Shown: piece after piece, positions 9,369-19,850 of the stretch
How positions within the stretch are numbered: position 1 is the stretch's first letter
Layout of the letters: each line of letters starts with the position of its first letter
Assembly (NCBI RefSeq): GCF_900327275.1
Contig: NZ_LS398548.1
Coordinates: 1,860,001 to 1,924,000 of the forward strand
Length of the DNA stretch: 64,000 nt
Direction: 5' to 3'
Origin: Orientia tsutsugamushi
GTDB taxonomy: Bacteria; Pseudomonadota; Alphaproteobacteria; Rickettsiales; Rickettsiaceae
Notes under the pieces: model-generated
What the model saw: only the letters and a program-made list of their open reading frames with translations
The model's database searches: none
Told to the model about the DNA's origin: nothing
Made by a program: the position numbers and the translations under genes

Positions 9369-10337
9369 TTAATATGAGCTTGCGCGATTAAGCTTGTCAT
9401 TGATAGCAATTCCTATGCCTATATTTGGTATTTGAGCTATGGCGATAGTCTCAACCTCATTGATAGGATTTTGTGCATAGTTGTCAAGTTGATGAAGCAT
9501 ATGATATAAGTTTGCTGCTGCATTCATCAAATTGCTGTTTGGGCTAAGATTTAGGCAGTATTTTCCAGTTAGAGTATTAGGTCCATAATTTAATCCTACT
9601 TCTTTTGGAAGAAGCTTTGTTGCATTTAACCTAATTTTAGTAATAGGAGAATAATGCTTTAACATCATTCCTGGAGCTTTTAAAAGCTTATTATGTTTTT
9701 CTGCTATAATAGGGTTTTGTCCAGTAATAGTCTTTATTATTTCTGTTGTAATGAATCCATGGCGTAATATTCTTGGTCTGTCAGTAGTAGTATCAATTAT
9801 GGTAGATTCTAATCCATAAGTTGATTGAGCGCCTTTAAGAATGAATGTGTTTGGAGAATTTTGGAAATGGATATTGGCATGTTGATAGGTAGTAGGGCTG
9901 AGATAGCCTGATGGGTTTGCGCTTGGAGCAGCTATAGGTTTTTGTGTTAACTGTAGCAACATGAGAGCTACCTTATGAGATGGAATTCTAATTGCTACAG
10001 TATCAAGATTTGCTGTTGCTGTTCTGCTAATTCCTGCTGATTGATTAAGTGGTACAACTAAGCTAATTGGGCCTGGCCATAAGGTTGCTAGTTTAATAGC
10101 AAGATTATTAAATATGCCTATAGTTTGGGCAGCTTGTATATTGCTGACATGAATAATTAATGGATTATTCATTGGTCTGTTTTTGATTTTATAAATGCTT
10201 TGACAAGCATTGTCATTAGTTGCATCAGCTCCTATGCCATACACTGTTTCAGTAGGGAATATAACTAATTTCCCTTGGTCAATAAATTGTGCAGCAATAT
10301 TTATATCATTATTATTACTGTTCATATTGGCTAGCAT
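9369..10337 (-). CDS. tsaC: Threonylcarbamoyl-AMP synthase (TsaC/Sua5 family)
   Basis: 322 residues. It makes threonylcarbamoyl-AMP from threonine, bicarbonate and ATP for the t6A modification of ANN-decoding tRNAs. The YrdC domain occupies ~10-205: GKLVIFPTETVYGIGADA and KNRPMNNPLIIHV bind nucleotide, followed by LWPGPISLVV, VAIRIPSH and AAPSANPSG. The remaining ~115 residues, with APGMMLKHYSP, form the Sua5-type C-terminal domain, so this is the long Sua5 form. The start overlaps the end of glyS by 23 bp; a second ATG lies four codons in. Core housekeeping gene in an operon-like minus-strand row with glyS and glyQ. Confidence 0.93.
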   Translation of the reverse strand: MLANMNSNNNDINIAAQFIDQGKLVIFPTETVYGIGADATNDNACQSIYKIKNRPMNNPLIIHVSNIQAAQTIGIFNNLAIKLATLWPGPISLVVPLNQSAGISRTATANLDTVAIRIPSHKVALMLLQLTQKPIAAPSANPSGYLSPTTYQHANIHFQNSPNTFILKGAQSTYGLESTIIDTTTDRPRILRHGFITTEIIKTITGQNPIIAEKHNKLLKAPGMMLKHYSPITKIRLNATKLLPKEVGLNYGPNTLTGKYCLNLSPNSNLMNAAANLYHMLHQLDNYAQNPINEVETIAIAQIPNIGIGIAINDKLNRASSY

Positions 10338-12366
10338 AATGTTCTATTACTTTGTAAAATGGGGCTATATTATTGCAAAACTCCACTACATATTGTAATA
10401 TAAGCTTGCGATTATAAGTAAGATACTGATCAGTAGTGTTAACAGTAACATTGTTTAAAAATTCTGCAATTGGTGTGCTAAGATTTGATAATTGATCAAG
10501 AGCTGAAGTGAAATTTTCAGCTGAAAATTGAGTAGATAATTGTCTAACTTTTGCATCCATAGCTTGCTGATATAGGATGGTTTCTTGTTTAGTTAATAAT
10601 TTGCAAACATCTATTTTTGCTTGATGAATTTCTTCATCTTTAATGATATTATACGCTCTTTTATATGATTGTATAAAGTTTTGACCTTTAGTGGAGGTTA
10701 AAAAATGATCAAGAATATTCATTCTTAATTCTAACTCAGTAAGATCATCATAGTTGTTTTGCTGAAATATAGCTTCGACTAACAAATGATTAAATTTTGC
10801 ATTAAGTAAATTTTTTGTTTTATCTTTTATGAATAGTAGTACTTCGGTTGCTAGCTCATTAGTATAAATATCATGAAGTTGATAAATGAAAGTTAATAAA
10901 TCTAATAATTTTACTTGTATTTTATTAGTTAAAATTATTCTAGCGATAGAAAAAGCGCATCTACGTAATGCAAATGGATCTTTTGAGCTAGTAGCGCGCT
11001 CTCCTGCTAAATATAGGCTAGTTAAATTATCAAGCTTGTCAGCTAAAGCAAGAATTGCTGCCTTACCATTAGGTACTTCATCTTCAATTCCAGTAGGATA
11101 GTAGTGGTTGCCGATTATATTAGCGACTGCAGGGCTCAGTTTGTCATTTAAAGCATAGTATTTTCCCATTATTCCCTGTAGATTAGGGAATTCTTGTACA
11201 ACTTCTGAGACTAAATCTGATTTACACAGTTCAGCTGCAATGGCTAGTTCTTGATCATCAGGTGCAAGCTTATGGCATATTTTTTTTATTCTCTGAACTT
11301 TATCAAATATACTGCCAAGTTTAGTGTGAAAGACTACTTTTTTTAGTTTTTCTAATTTACTAAGCAATGTAAATTGACAATCTTGATTAAAAAAGTATAT
11401 AGCATCAGAGAGACGAGATGATAAGACTTTTTCATTTCCTTTGATAATATTGCTATAATCTTCAGTATTGATATTGGTAACAAATAAAAAATATGGAGCT
11501 AGTTTATTGTTATAATCTTTTGTAGTGAAATATTTTTGATGAGTTTGTACAGAAGTGATGATGATTTCTTCTGGTAATCTAAGAAACTCACTAGGTATTG
11601 TACCATATAATACGATAGGGTATTCAACTAAACCAGTAACTTCATCAAGTAATTTATCATTGTAATTTAAGGTAATGCCTAGAGTTTTGCATGTTTTTTC
11701 TAAGGAATTAAGTATAATAGCTTGCCGTTCTGATCTATCTAATATGACAAAATTATCTCTTAAATTATTAGTATAATCTTGCCAGGTGCTGACAGTAAAG
11801 CTATTTGGACTCATGAATTTATGTCCAAAGCTTTTATTATTTGATGTTAGATGATGCCAGCTGATTTTTAGTTCTTCGTCATTGAACATGCATAAAATGT
11901 TTCTAAGTGGTCTAACCCAATTAATCTGATAATTCCCCCATTTCATTGATTTTGGCCAAGTGTATTCTTTAACGGAGTTTAATATGATTTCTGGTAATAG
12001 ATCTTTAATAGGTTGAGTTGGAGTAACATGAGTATAAACGTAGAACTGCTGATTATTAAATGTTTTTATGGTTAAATCCTTGCTTAGAATAGACTTGGCT
12101 TTGCAAAATCCTTCAACAGCTGATTTTTTTGCTCCGACTTTAGGGCCTTTATGTTCAATTGCTTTAGCGGCTAGTTCTTTGCTGCTAAAGGCTGTATATA
12201 GAACAACTCTGCATGGGCCTATATATACTTTTAAGTGATTAAAACTAATATTAGCTAATTTGAAATTTTTAGTAAAAATTTCTTGAAATGCTAATTCAGC
12301 TTTTTTTTGCATTTTAGCTGGAATTTCCTCAGAGTAGAGTTCTAATATTAAACTGTAACTATGCAT
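10315..12366 (-). CDS. glyS: Glycyl-tRNA synthetase beta subunit
   Basis: 683 residues, the normal length for bacterial GlyS. It begins SLILELYSEEIPAKMQ, the signature N-terminus of the beta subunit, and contains EVTGLVEYPIVLYGT, ALADKLDNLTSLYLAGERAT and KDPFALRR, typical of the HD-like core. The C-terminus is the anticodon-binding region. It pairs with the alpha subunit GlyQ in an alpha2beta2 enzyme that charges tRNA-Gly. Its start overlaps the end of glyQ by 8 bp, implying translational coupling. Confidence 0.97.
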   Translation of the reverse strand: MHSYSLILELYSEEIPAKMQKKAELAFQEIFTKNFKLANISFNHLKVYIGPCRVVLYTAFSSKELAAKAIEHKGPKVGAKKSAVEGFCKAKSILSKDLTIKTFNNQQFYVYTHVTPTQPIKDLLPEIILNSVKEYTWPKSMKWGNYQINWVRPLRNILCMFNDEELKISWHHLTSNNKSFGHKFMSPNSFTVSTWQDYTNNLRDNFVILDRSERQAIILNSLEKTCKTLGITLNYNDKLLDEVTGLVEYPIVLYGTIPSEFLRLPEEIIITSVQTHQKYFTTKDYNNKLAPYFLFVTNINTEDYSNIIKGNEKVLSSRLSDAIYFFNQDCQFTLLSKLEKLKKVVFHTKLGSIFDKVQRIKKICHKLAPDDQELAIAAELCKSDLVSEVVQEFPNLQGIMGKYYALNDKLSPAVANIIGNHYYPTGIEDEVPNGKAAILALADKLDNLTSLYLAGERATSSKDPFALRRCAFSIARIILTNKIQVKLLDLLTFIYQLHDIYTNELATEVLLFIKDKTKNLLNAKFNHLLVEAIFQQNNYDDLTELELRMNILDHFLTSTKGQNFIQSYKRAYNIIKDEEIHQAKIDVCKLLTKQETILYQQAMDAKVRQLSTQFSAENFTSALDQLSNLSTPIAEFLNNVTVNTTDQYLTYNRKLILQYVVEFCNNIAPFYKVIEHYASQYEQ

Positions 12367-13237
12367 TTGATATATTAAGATTTTTTATATATTGATTACA
12401 TACTGTTTGAGCTAGTGTTCGTATTCTAGCGATATAATTAGTGCGTTGAGTAACTCCGATTACTCCTCTGCTATCAAGTAGATTAAATAAGTGGCTAGCT
12501 TTTAAACAGAAATCATATGCTGGTAGAGGAAGATTTTGCTTGACTAAATCTTGGCATTGTTGTTCAGCTTCTTCAAATTGTTTAAACAATATATTTGTGT
12601 TGGCGTATTCAAGGTTATAAGCAGAAAATTGCCGTTCATTCTCCATGTTAACCATTTGATATGTTAAAGCTAGTTCTCCTGATTGATTATTCCAATTTAG
12701 TAGTTTAATATCATCGACTTCCTGTATGTACATTGCTAATCGTTCAAGTCCATAAGTGATTTCTATAGGTATTGGATTGCATTCTATGCTAGCTATTTGT
12801 TGTAAGTAAGTAATCTGAGAAATTTCCATTCCATTACACCATACTTCCCAGCCTAAGCCTGAGGCTCCTAGGGTAGGGGATTGCCAGTCATCTTCTACAA
12901 ATCTAATATCATTAGTTTGAGTTTTTATGTTGAGATATTCTAAGCTATGTAAGTAAAGAGCTTGAATATTATCTGGAGATGGCTTAATTATGACTTGAAA
13001 CTGGTAGTATTGCTGTAAACGATTAGGGTGGCTGCCATATCTACTATCTGTTGGTCGCCTGGATGGCTGAACATATGCTGCACGCCATTGGGCTTGCCCT
13101 AGCAATTTTATTGCTGTTGCAGGATGAAAAGTTCCTGCGCCAATTTCAACGTCATATGGTTGCAATATAGCACAGCCTTGATTGCTCCAGAATTGCTGCA
13201 GGTGCATTATTATTTGTTGAAAAGAAAGCTTGTTCAT
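12359..13237 (-). CDS. glyQ: Glycyl-tRNA synthetase alpha subunit
   Basis: 292 residues, close to the usual ~300. Class II catalytic subunit: SFQQIIMHLQQFWSNQGCAI, QPYDVEIGAGTFHPATA, YVQPSRRPTDSRYG and NRLQQYYQFQVIIKPSP are conserved GlyQ blocks. It activates glycine with ATP. First gene of the minus-strand row glyQ-glyS-tsaC, divergent from tsa56. Confidence 0.97.
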   Translation of the reverse strand: MNKLSFQQIIMHLQQFWSNQGCAILQPYDVEIGAGTFHPATAIKLLGQAQWRAAYVQPSRRPTDSRYGSHPNRLQQYYQFQVIIKPSPDNIQALYLHSLEYLNIKTQTNDIRFVEDDWQSPTLGASGLGWEVWCNGMEISQITYLQQIASIECNPIPIEITYGLERLAMYIQEVDDIKLLNWNNQSGELALTYQMVNMENERQFSAYNLEYANTNILFKQFEEAEQQCQDLVKQNLPLPAYDFCLKASHLFNLLDSRGVIGVTQRTNYIARIRTLAQTVCNQYIKNLNISNA

Positions 13238-13785
13238 TTTTTATGTGGGCTAATTTTAGATAATGCAATGTTAGTATAATTATGTGGTTAATTAATGTAT
13301 CTTGATTTAAGATTTTATATAAATATAATAAGATTTATGTAGGGCTTAATTATTAGCTTAAAAAACTGTTGCTATTTTAGCTAAAAATAAAAGTTTGGGC
13401 AAGAAAAATTATTAATAATTGAAGGTAGTTGTTGCGTAAAAAGCTGTGTTATGCTATCTAAGGTTAAATGTAGCAAGGTGCTAATAGATAATTAATGTAT
13501 TTTCGAACGTGTCTTTAAGCTATATATAAGAGCAGTATTCTATTGAATATTGTCTCTAAGTTATATATAAAAAATAAAAATAGATTTTACAATTGATAAA
13601 ACGCTTTGAGGCGACATTTTTAACACAGTGTTTTATAGATTGTTTAAATTATTTTACAAGTACTATTAAATATTAGTATACTAAATAATAGTTTTTTGAT
13701 ATAAAACTAAAGTTAGTGTGGCTAAATAATTAGTTTAGAATGGTTACCACTAAAAAATAAATTTAATTCTTTTAAGGAGATTAGA
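13238..13785. promoter_or_regulatory. Divergent glyQ/tsa56 intergenic region with a direct repeat
   Basis: A 548-bp region between the two start codons, long for this compact island. A ~20-bp near-repeat, GTCTTTAAGCTATATATAAG near 13511 and GTCTCTAAGTTATATATAAA near 13552, is spaced about 41 bp apart, four helical turns. AAGGAGA sits about 6 bp before the tsa56 ATG. I could not choose a reliable -35/-10 for tsa56, whose transcript presumably starts in the last 150 bp. Confidence 0.45.
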
Positions 13786-15384
13786 ATGAAAAAAATTATG
13801 TTAATTGCTAGTGCAATGTCTGCGTTGTCGTTGCCATTTTCAGCTAGTGCAATAGAATTGGGGGAAGAAGGATTAGAGTGTGGTCCTTATGCTAAAGTTG
13901 GAGTTGTTGGAGGAATGATTACTGGCGTAGAATCTGCTCGCTTGGATCCAGCTGATGCTGAAGGCAAAAAACACTTGTCATTAACAAATGGGCTGCCATT
14001 TGGTGGAACGTTGGCTGCAGGTATGACAATCGCTCCAGGATTTAGAGCAGAGATAGGTGTTATGTACCTTACAAATATAACTGCTCAGGTTGAAGAAGGT
14101 AAAGTTAAGGCAGATTCTGTAGGTGAGACAAAGGCAGATTCTGTAGGTGGGAAAGATGCTCCTATACGTAAGCGGTTTAAACTTACACCTCCTCAGCCTA
14201 CTATAATGCCTATAAGTATAGCTGATCGTGACTTTGGGATTGATATTCCTAACATACCTCAGCAGCAAGCACAAGCGGCGCAGCCTCAGCTTAATGATGA
14301 GCAACGTGCTGCAGCTAGGATCGCTTGGTTAAAGAATTGTGCTGGTATTGACTATAGGGTAAAAAACCCTAATGATCCTAATGGGCCTATGGTTATAAAT
14401 CCGATATTGTTAAATATTCCACAGGGTAACCCTAATCCTGTTGGAAATCCACCGCAGCGAGCAAATCCGCCTGCAGGTTTTGCGATACATAACCATGAGC
14501 AATGGAGGCATTTGGTAGTTGGGCTTGCTGCATTATCAAATGCTAATAAACCTAGCGCTTCTCCTGTCAAAGTATTAAGTGATAAAATTACTCAGATATA
14601 TAGTGATATAAAGCCATTTGCTGATATAGCTGGTATTGATGTTCCTGATACTAGTTTGCCTAATAGTGCATCTGTCGAACAGATACAGAATAAAATGCAA
14701 GAATTAAACGATCTATTGGAAGAGCTCAGAGAATCTTTTGATGGGTATCTTGGTGGTAATGCTTTTGCTAATCAGATACAGTTGAATTTTGTCATGCCGC
14801 AGCAAGCACAGCAGCAGGGGCAAGGGCAGCAACAGCAAGCTCAAGCTACAGCGCAAGAAGCAGTAGCAGCAGCAGCTGTTAGGCTTTTAAATGGCAATGA
14901 TCAGATTGCGCAGTTATATAAAGATCTTGTTAAATTGCAGCGTCATGCAGGAATTAAGAAAGCGATGGAAAAATTAGCTGCCCAACAAGAAGAAGATGCA
15001 AAGAATCAAGGTGAAGGTGACTGCAAGCAGCAACAAGGAACATCTGAAAAATCTAAAAAAGGAAAAGACAAAGAGGCAGAGTTTGATCTGAGTATGATTG
15101 TCGGCCAAGTTAAACTCTATGCTGACGTAATGATAACTGAATCAGTCTCAATATATGCTGGTGTTGGTGCAGGGTTAGCTTATACTTCTGGAAAAATAGA
15201 TAATAAGGATATTAAAGGGCATACAGGCATGGTTGCATCAGGAGCACTTGGTGTAGCAATTAATGCTGCTGAAGGTGTGTATGTGGACATAGAAGGTAGT
15301 TATATGTACTCATTCAGTAAAATAGAAGAGAAGTATTCAATAAATCCTCTTATGGCAAGTGTAAGTGTACGCTATAACTTCTAG
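13786..15384 (+). CDS. tsa56: 56-kDa type-specific antigen, major outer-membrane protein
   Basis: 532 residues. Signal peptide [22 protein letters not shown] with cleavage before IELGEEG, then a beta-barrel N-terminal portion ([40 protein letters not shown]). The central region is the surface-exposed variable part, with a duplicated KADSVG unit and Q-rich stretches near residues 345-365. The C-terminal barrel ([19 protein letters not shown] to SVRYNF) ends in the aromatic residue expected for BAM-dependent insertion. Known role: the immunodominant surface protein of Orientia, binding host fibronectin and defining serotype. Strong ribosome binding site, own terminator. Confidence 0.97.
   Translation: MKKIMLIASAMSALSLPFSASAIELGEEGLECGPYAKVGVVGGMITGVESARLDPADAEGKKHLSLTNGLPFGGTLAAGMTIAPGFRAEIGVMYLTNITAQVEEGKVKADSVGETKADSVGGKDAPIRKRFKLTPPQPTIMPISIADRDFGIDIPNIPQQQAQAAQPQLNDEQRAAARIAWLKNCAGIDYRVKNPNDPNGPMVINPILLNIPQGNPNPVGNPPQRANPPAGFAIHNHEQWRHLVVGLAALSNANKPSASPVKVLSDKITQIYSDIKPFADIAGIDVPDTSLPNSASVEQIQNKMQELNDLLEELRESFDGYLGGNAFANQIQLNFVMPQQAQQQGQGQQQQAQATAQEAVAAAAVRLLNGNDQIAQLYKDLVKLQRHAGIKKAMEKLAAQQEEDAKNQGEGDCKQQQGTSEKSKKGKDKEAEFDLSMIVGQVKLYADVMITESVSIYAGVGAGLAYTSGKIDNKDIKGHTGMVASGALGVAINAAEGVYVDIEGSYMYSFSKIEEKYSINPLMASVSVRYNF
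14107..14154 (+). repeat. 24-bp tandem duplication in tsa56 variable region
   Basis: Two adjacent 24-bp units start AAGGCAGATTCTGTAGGTG (14107 and 14131) and encode KADSVGET and KADSVGGK. The duplication keeps frame and lies in the first variable domain of the antigen. Confidence 0.9.
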
Positions 15385-15402
15385 TTTTTTCTTTAAAATT
15401 AT

Positions 15403-15448
15403 AAAAAAAGCAGCTAAAAGTTCTTTACAGGGTTTTTAGCTGCTTTTT
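15403..15448 (+). terminator. Rho-independent terminator of tsa56
   Basis: AAAAAGCAGCTAAAA and TTTTTAGCTGCTTTTT form a ~15-bp stem with a 13-base loop, ending in a T run. It begins about 20 bp after the tsa56 stop. Confidence 0.9.
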
Positions 15449-15613
15449 CAGAGTTTTTTTATAATAATAAAAATTAACTTTATTCTTTGCTATTTAATTA
15501 GCTTGAAGCTTGCTGGGTTATATATAGAAATATACTCCTAAAATGGTGAAGTTTTTGTAATTAGGAAGCATTTAAATCAATAACAACAGTCATAAAAAAA
15601 TAAGTAAAAGTTC

Positions 15614-16342
15614 ATGAGTAAAATAAAAAAAGTAATAATAAGTGCTATTACTGCGCTTTCTGCATTATCAAGTTCATCTTTAGTACATGCTAATAATTCA
15701 TCAGAATATTTAGAATATTTAGAATATAATTATTATGCTAAGGTTAGCGCGATTGGATTAATGCCAACCAATTGGGAATCTCATTTTAAAAATAAAGAGC
15801 TTGAGTTTAACAAATTTCCATTTGGAATAGGTGGAAGTTTAGGGGCTTATGTAAATCGATATTTTAGGACAGAAGTTGGTGCTATGTGGCTCTTTGATAT
15901 TACAACTAAACCAGAGAAAAGTGTAAGTAATTCACAGAAAGAGCAACAACAAGCTGGCGATAATGACTTAGATAATAATAATTCTAATCATAAGTTAGAT
16001 AGCGGATTGTCTCTTAATTCTGGAGTTGTAGCATTAAGGGGTTATCTTGATTTAATTAAATTAGGTCCAGTTTCAATTTTTGTTGGTGGAGGTGCTGGGG
16101 CCTCATATACTGGTGGTACAATAGAGCAGCATAAAATAGATTATAAAGTTGGTTTCTATAAAGAAGCTATAGCTGGTATATCAGCTGAAGTAATTGATGA
16201 AGTGCACTTAGATGTTGAATATAAGTATATGTGGATAGGAAGCATTACAGGCGAAGATGTGAAAGATAAGCCATATGGTGACTTTAAGCAGTATGACCTT
16301 AATGGGCATTCTTTATCACTTAGTATTAGATTTAGCTTTTAA
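15614..16342 (+). CDS. TSA56-like outer-membrane protein lacking the variable core
   Basis: 242 residues. Signal peptide MSKIKKVIISAITALSALSS to SSLVHA. The barrel pieces follow the TSA56 order: YYAKVSAIGLMPTNWESHF, FPFGIGGSLGAYVNRYFR, TEVGAMWLFDITTKPE, a short N/Q/D-rich segment, SIFVGGGAGASYTGGTIEQ, VHLDVEYKYMWIGSIT and a terminal LSLSIRFSF. Each block has a counterpart in TSA56 ([86 protein letters not shown]). The ~300-residue antigenic centre of TSA56 is replaced by ~35 residues. It lies 230 bp downstream with its own upstream region and terminator. Probably a small outer-membrane barrel; exact role unknown. Confidence 0.85.
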   Translation: MSKIKKVIISAITALSALSSSSLVHANNSSEYLEYLEYNYYAKVSAIGLMPTNWESHFKNKELEFNKFPFGIGGSLGAYVNRYFRTEVGAMWLFDITTKPEKSVSNSQKEQQQAGDNDLDNNNSNHKLDSGLSLNSGVVALRGYLDLIKLGPVSIFVGGGAGASYTGGTIEQHKIDYKVGFYKEAIAGISAEVIDEVHLDVEYKYMWIGSITGEDVKDKPYGDFKQYDLNGHSLSLSIRFSF

Positions 16343-16363
16343 GTTTTTATAGCATTATAGTAA

Positions 16364-16412
16364 AAAAAGAAATTATGAAAAGTTATGTTAAAATTTTGAT
16401 TAATTTCTTTTT
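16364..16412 (+). terminator. Probable terminator after tsa56-like gene
   Basis: AAAAAGAAATTA (16364-16375) and TAATTTCTTTTT (16401-16412) are a perfect 12-bp inverted repeat with a 25-base loop, 22 bp after the stop. The stem is AT-rich and the loop long, so strength is uncertain. Confidence 0.55.
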
Positions 16413-16545
16413 CTAATTTTAGCAGCTTACTTGGTTAATATTGAGTTGTAGCTTGTGCTTAAGCAATTCTAATAAATGGAAGAAGGCGGTATATTTTTAA
16501 AAAAATAGCATGTCAAAAAGGCATGCTTATATAAGTATTATTTGC

Positions 16546-18018
16546 ATGACATTGTTAGCAAATCGAAGACTTAAAAGTAATTTTGGTATTGTGCACATTA
16601 TTGGTATCGGTGGTATAGGTATGAGTGGTATCGCAGAAATAATGTACAATCTAGGTTATAAGATTAGAGGATCAGATCTGACTAGTAATGTTAATACTAA
16701 AAGATTGAAATTGCTAGGTGTTGAAGTATTACATGAGCATAACGCTAATAATATTAATGGAGCAGGGATTGTAGTTATATCTTCTGCTATAAAACACAAT
16801 AACCCTGAATATCAAGCTGCAATCTCAGCAAAAATACCAATAATATCTAGAGCAGAGATGTTAGCTGAGCTGATGAGATCAAAAACTGCTATAGCAATTT
16901 CAGGATCTCACGGCAAAACTACTACAACAGCATTGATTGCTTGCATGTTTGAAGCATATGGGTTACATCCTACAGTTATTACTGGTGGAATTATGAATAA
17001 TAAGTCTACAAATGCTTATTTAGGTGATGGTGATTATTTCATTGCTGAAGCTGATGAATCAGATGCAACTTTTATTAAAATTCCTGCAACGATTGCTGTT
17101 ATTACTAATATTGATGTTGAGCATTTAGATTTTTATAAAAATTTTGATAATTTGATTAGTGCTTTTCGTAAATTTATTATTAATTTACCATATGACGGTT
17201 TTGCAGTAGCTTGTATTGATGATATTACAGTACAAAATTTAATAGCTAAAATTACATCTAGAAAGATTATTACTTATGGTATTGATTCTAAGAATGCACA
17301 TATTCAGGCATTTAATATTAATACTGATAATGGTTATTCAACCTATGATGTTAGAATTAAAGCATATAATTTTCATAATGAAGTCATAATTACGCAAGTT
17401 ACTTTACCAGCTTTAGGTAAGCATAACATTCTCAATTCACTAGCTGCAATAGCTATTGCTGTAGAGCTAAACTTAGACTTAAATATTATTAAGGATGGAT
17501 TTAAAAATTTTAAAGGTATTGCGAGGCGCTTTACAAAGATCGGAGAGTATAATAACATTACCGTTATTGATGACTATGCTCACCATCCTGCAGAAATTAT
17601 AGCAACAATTGATACAGCAAGATGTATTGCAGATAAGCAGCAGGGAAGGGTTATAGCTGTATTTCAACCGCATCGTTACTCTAGACTAAAACAGTTATTT
17701 TCAGAGTTTACTCATTGCTTTCAACTTGTAGATCAACTATATATTTCGCAAATATATGATGCTGGAGAACAAGAAACATATAACTTATCTCATATTTCTT
17801 TAGTTAATGCTATTAAGAGTTATTATCGTAGCCTATATGTTATGCCTATAAATAATTTAGATGATTTGTCACAAATTATTTATAGGCAAGTTAAACCATA
17901 TGATATTATTTTACTAATGGGAGCTGGAGATATTACTAAATTTGCAGCAATATTGCTACAGCAATTAAAAGAATTATTAAAGCACGATGTCTACAGTGAT
18001 ATCACTACCAAGAGTTAG
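16546..18018 (+). CDS. murC: UDP-N-acetylmuramate--L-alanine ligase
   Basis: 490 residues from the ATG at 16546. It adds L-alanine to UDP-MurNAc, the first peptide step of peptidoglycan synthesis. [19 protein letters not shown] is the MurC N-terminal Rossmann loop, [16 protein letters not shown] the ATP P-loop, [12 protein letters not shown] the catalytic block, and [12 protein letters not shown] and [10 protein letters not shown] lie in domain 3. An in-frame ATG at 16510 would add 12 residues; I prefer 16546 because Rickettsia MurC starts about 15 residues before the IGIGG loop. Gene order murC-murB-ddl-ftsQ supports retained peptidoglycan synthesis. Confidence 0.95.
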   Translation: MTLLANRRLKSNFGIVHIIGIGGIGMSGIAEIMYNLGYKIRGSDLTSNVNTKRLKLLGVEVLHEHNANNINGAGIVVISSAIKHNNPEYQAAISAKIPIISRAEMLAELMRSKTAIAISGSHGKTTTTALIACMFEAYGLHPTVITGGIMNNKSTNAYLGDGDYFIAEADESDATFIKIPATIAVITNIDVEHLDFYKNFDNLISAFRKFIINLPYDGFAVACIDDITVQNLIAKITSRKIITYGIDSKNAHIQAFNINTDNGYSTYDVRIKAYNFHNEVIITQVTLPALGKHNILNSLAAIAIAVELNLDLNIIKDGFKNFKGIARRFTKIGEYNNITVIDDYAHHPAEIIATIDTARCIADKQQGRVIAVFQPHRYSRLKQLFSEFTHCFQLVDQLYISQIYDAGEQETYNLSHISLVNAIKSYYRSLYVMPINNLDDLSQIIYRQVKPYDIILLMGAGDITKFAAILLQQLKELLKHDVYSDITTKS

Positions 18019-18898
18019 TGGTGAATATAGAAAAAATTTCAAACTATCTCAACTGACTTGGTTTAAGGTTGGTGGAATTAGTCAAGTTTTTTATAAACCT
18101 AAAGATGAGGAGGATCTGTCTTGCTTTTTAAAAAATTTACAATCTAATATTCAAATTACAGTATTAGGAGCAGGATCAAATTTACTTATCAGAGATAATG
18201 GTATTGATGGTGTAACAATTAAATTAGGTAGAAGTTTTAATGAGATTAATTTTGTTAAAAATAATCACTATAATATTATTAGTGTTGGAGCTGGAACTTT
18301 AAACTATGATGTTGCAAAATTTTGTCTACAACATAACTTAGGTGGGTTAGAATTTTTAGTAGGAATACCTGGAACAATAGGTGGTGGAATTGCTATGAAT
18401 GCTGGGGCTTATGGACAAGAATTTAAAGATGTTGTTTATTCTGTTGAGGCTTTAGATAGATCAGGTAATAAGCATATATTTTTATCCAAAGATTTAAACT
18501 TTGAATATAGGCAATGCATCGTGAATGGCTTTTTAATCTTTACAAAAACTAATCTCATTTGTTATAATGATAGTAAAACAAGTATTAGTCAAAAGCTACA
18601 AAAAATACAAACAGTTCGTAAATTAACGCAGCCAATTAACCAAAAAACTGCTGGTAGCGCTTTTCGTAATACTAACAACTATAAAGCTTGGCAGTTGATA
18701 GATAAGGTAGGATTACGTGGGCATAGTATTGGCGGGGCTCAAGTATCAAATCTACATTGCAATTTTTTAATTAATAATGGAAATGCTACCGCTAGCGATA
18801 TTGAAAATCTAGGGGAGTTGATTCGTAAAAAGGTTTTTGACCATACTGGTATAACATTAGAATGGGAGATTAAAATTGTTGGGAAAAAAAGCCTATAG
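17987..18898 (+). CDS. murB: UDP-N-acetylenolpyruvoylglucosamine reductase
   Basis: 303 residues. FAD enzyme reducing UDP-GlcNAc-enolpyruvate to UDP-MurNAc. [31 protein letters not shown] and [19 protein letters not shown] are the FAD-binding blocks. Further on, TAGSAFRN carries the catalytic Ser region and [16 protein letters not shown] is the C-terminal block. The type II form without the extra domain, as in Rickettsiales. It overlaps murC by 32 bp and ddl by 23 bp. Confidence 0.95.
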   Translation: MSTVISLPRVSGEYRKNFKLSQLTWFKVGGISQVFYKPKDEEDLSCFLKNLQSNIQITVLGAGSNLLIRDNGIDGVTIKLGRSFNEINFVKNNHYNIISVGAGTLNYDVAKFCLQHNLGGLEFLVGIPGTIGGGIAMNAGAYGQEFKDVVYSVEALDRSGNKHIFLSKDLNFEYRQCIVNGFLIFTKTNLICYNDSKTSISQKLQKIQTVRKLTQPINQKTAGSAFRNTNNYKAWQLIDKVGLRGHSIGGAQVSNLHCNFLINNGNATASDIENLGELIRKKVFDHTGITLEWEIKIVGKKSL

Positions 18899-19850
18899 TT
18901 TTCAAAGACGCAATTCTGTTGTTGAAAGCATAACTAGTTCAGGCAAAAAGCATGTAGTAATCTTATATGGTGGCATGTCAGCAGAAAGAGAGGTGTCATT
19001 GATGTCTAATGATAATGTACAAGCTGCTCTTATCTCTAATGGATATCAGGTGACTCGTATAGATGTTGGGCAAGATATTGCAGTTAAACTATCTGAAATT
19101 ACAGGACCATATACAGTATTTAATTGTCTAGTTGGTACATATGGAGAGGATGGATGTATTCCTGGGTTATTAAATATTATGAATATACCTTATACTCATT
19201 CTGGTGTAAAAACTTCTGCAGCTGCATTTGATAAGCAAATTGCTAAAACCATATTACAATGCTATAAAATTAAAACTCCTGCCAGTATAACTATCAATAG
19301 TAATGATAATGTAATCGATGATCCTATTTTAAGACCATATGTTATAAAGCCACTACAGCAAGGGTCAAGTATAGGTGTAAAAATTGTACATTTAGAAGAT
19401 AAATTTCTATTTAAGGATTATAAATTTCAATTTGGTAATGAGGTTTTAGTTGAGCAATATATCAAAGGTAGAGAGCTACAGATTGCTTTACTAGATGGTA
19501 AAGTAGTTGGAATATTAGAAATTAAAATGCTTAAAGATAAAATCTTTTATGATTATCAAAGTAAATATAGCCCTGGCTTTGCTGAGCACATTATTCCACC
19601 TATGCTTCCTGTTAATACTGTCAATCAAATTATGAACATTGCAGAAAAAGTGTATAAAATTTTTGACTGTAGGGGGCCATGTAGATTGGAATGCATATTA
19701 TCTGATATTGACAATGAAGTTTATGTTATAGAATTAAATACTCATCCTGGCATGACATCCTTATCAAGTTATCCTGAAATTGCACAATATTATGGTATTA
19801 GCTTCAATGAATTAGTGGAAAGAATATTAATTACAGCCAAATGTGATTGA
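18876..19850 (+). CDS. ddl: D-alanine--D-alanine ligase
   Basis: 324 residues. ATP-grasp enzyme making D-Ala-D-Ala. KKHVVILYGGMSAEREVSLM is the Ddl N-terminal signature. Then VIKPLQQGSSIGVKI, VEQYIKGRELQIALLDG and CRLECILSDIDNEVYVIELN-TH-PGMT carry the ATP and Mg ligands. The best start is a TTG at 18876 inside murB; the next ATG (in GGMSAE) would delete conserved sequence. The tail overlaps ftsQ by 8 bp. Confidence 0.95.
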   Translation: MLGKKAYSFQRRNSVVESITSSGKKHVVILYGGMSAEREVSLMSNDNVQAALISNGYQVTRIDVGQDIAVKLSEITGPYTVFNCLVGTYGEDGCIPGLLNIMNIPYTHSGVKTSAAAFDKQIAKTILQCYKIKTPASITINSNDNVIDDPILRPYVIKPLQQGSSIGVKIVHLEDKFLFKDYKFQFGNEVLVEQYIKGRELQIALLDGKVVGILEIKMLKDKIFYDYQSKYSPGFAEHIIPPMLPVNTVNQIMNIAEKVYKIFDCRGPCRLECILSDIDNEVYVIELNTHPGMTSLSSYPEIAQYYGISFNELVERILITAKCD

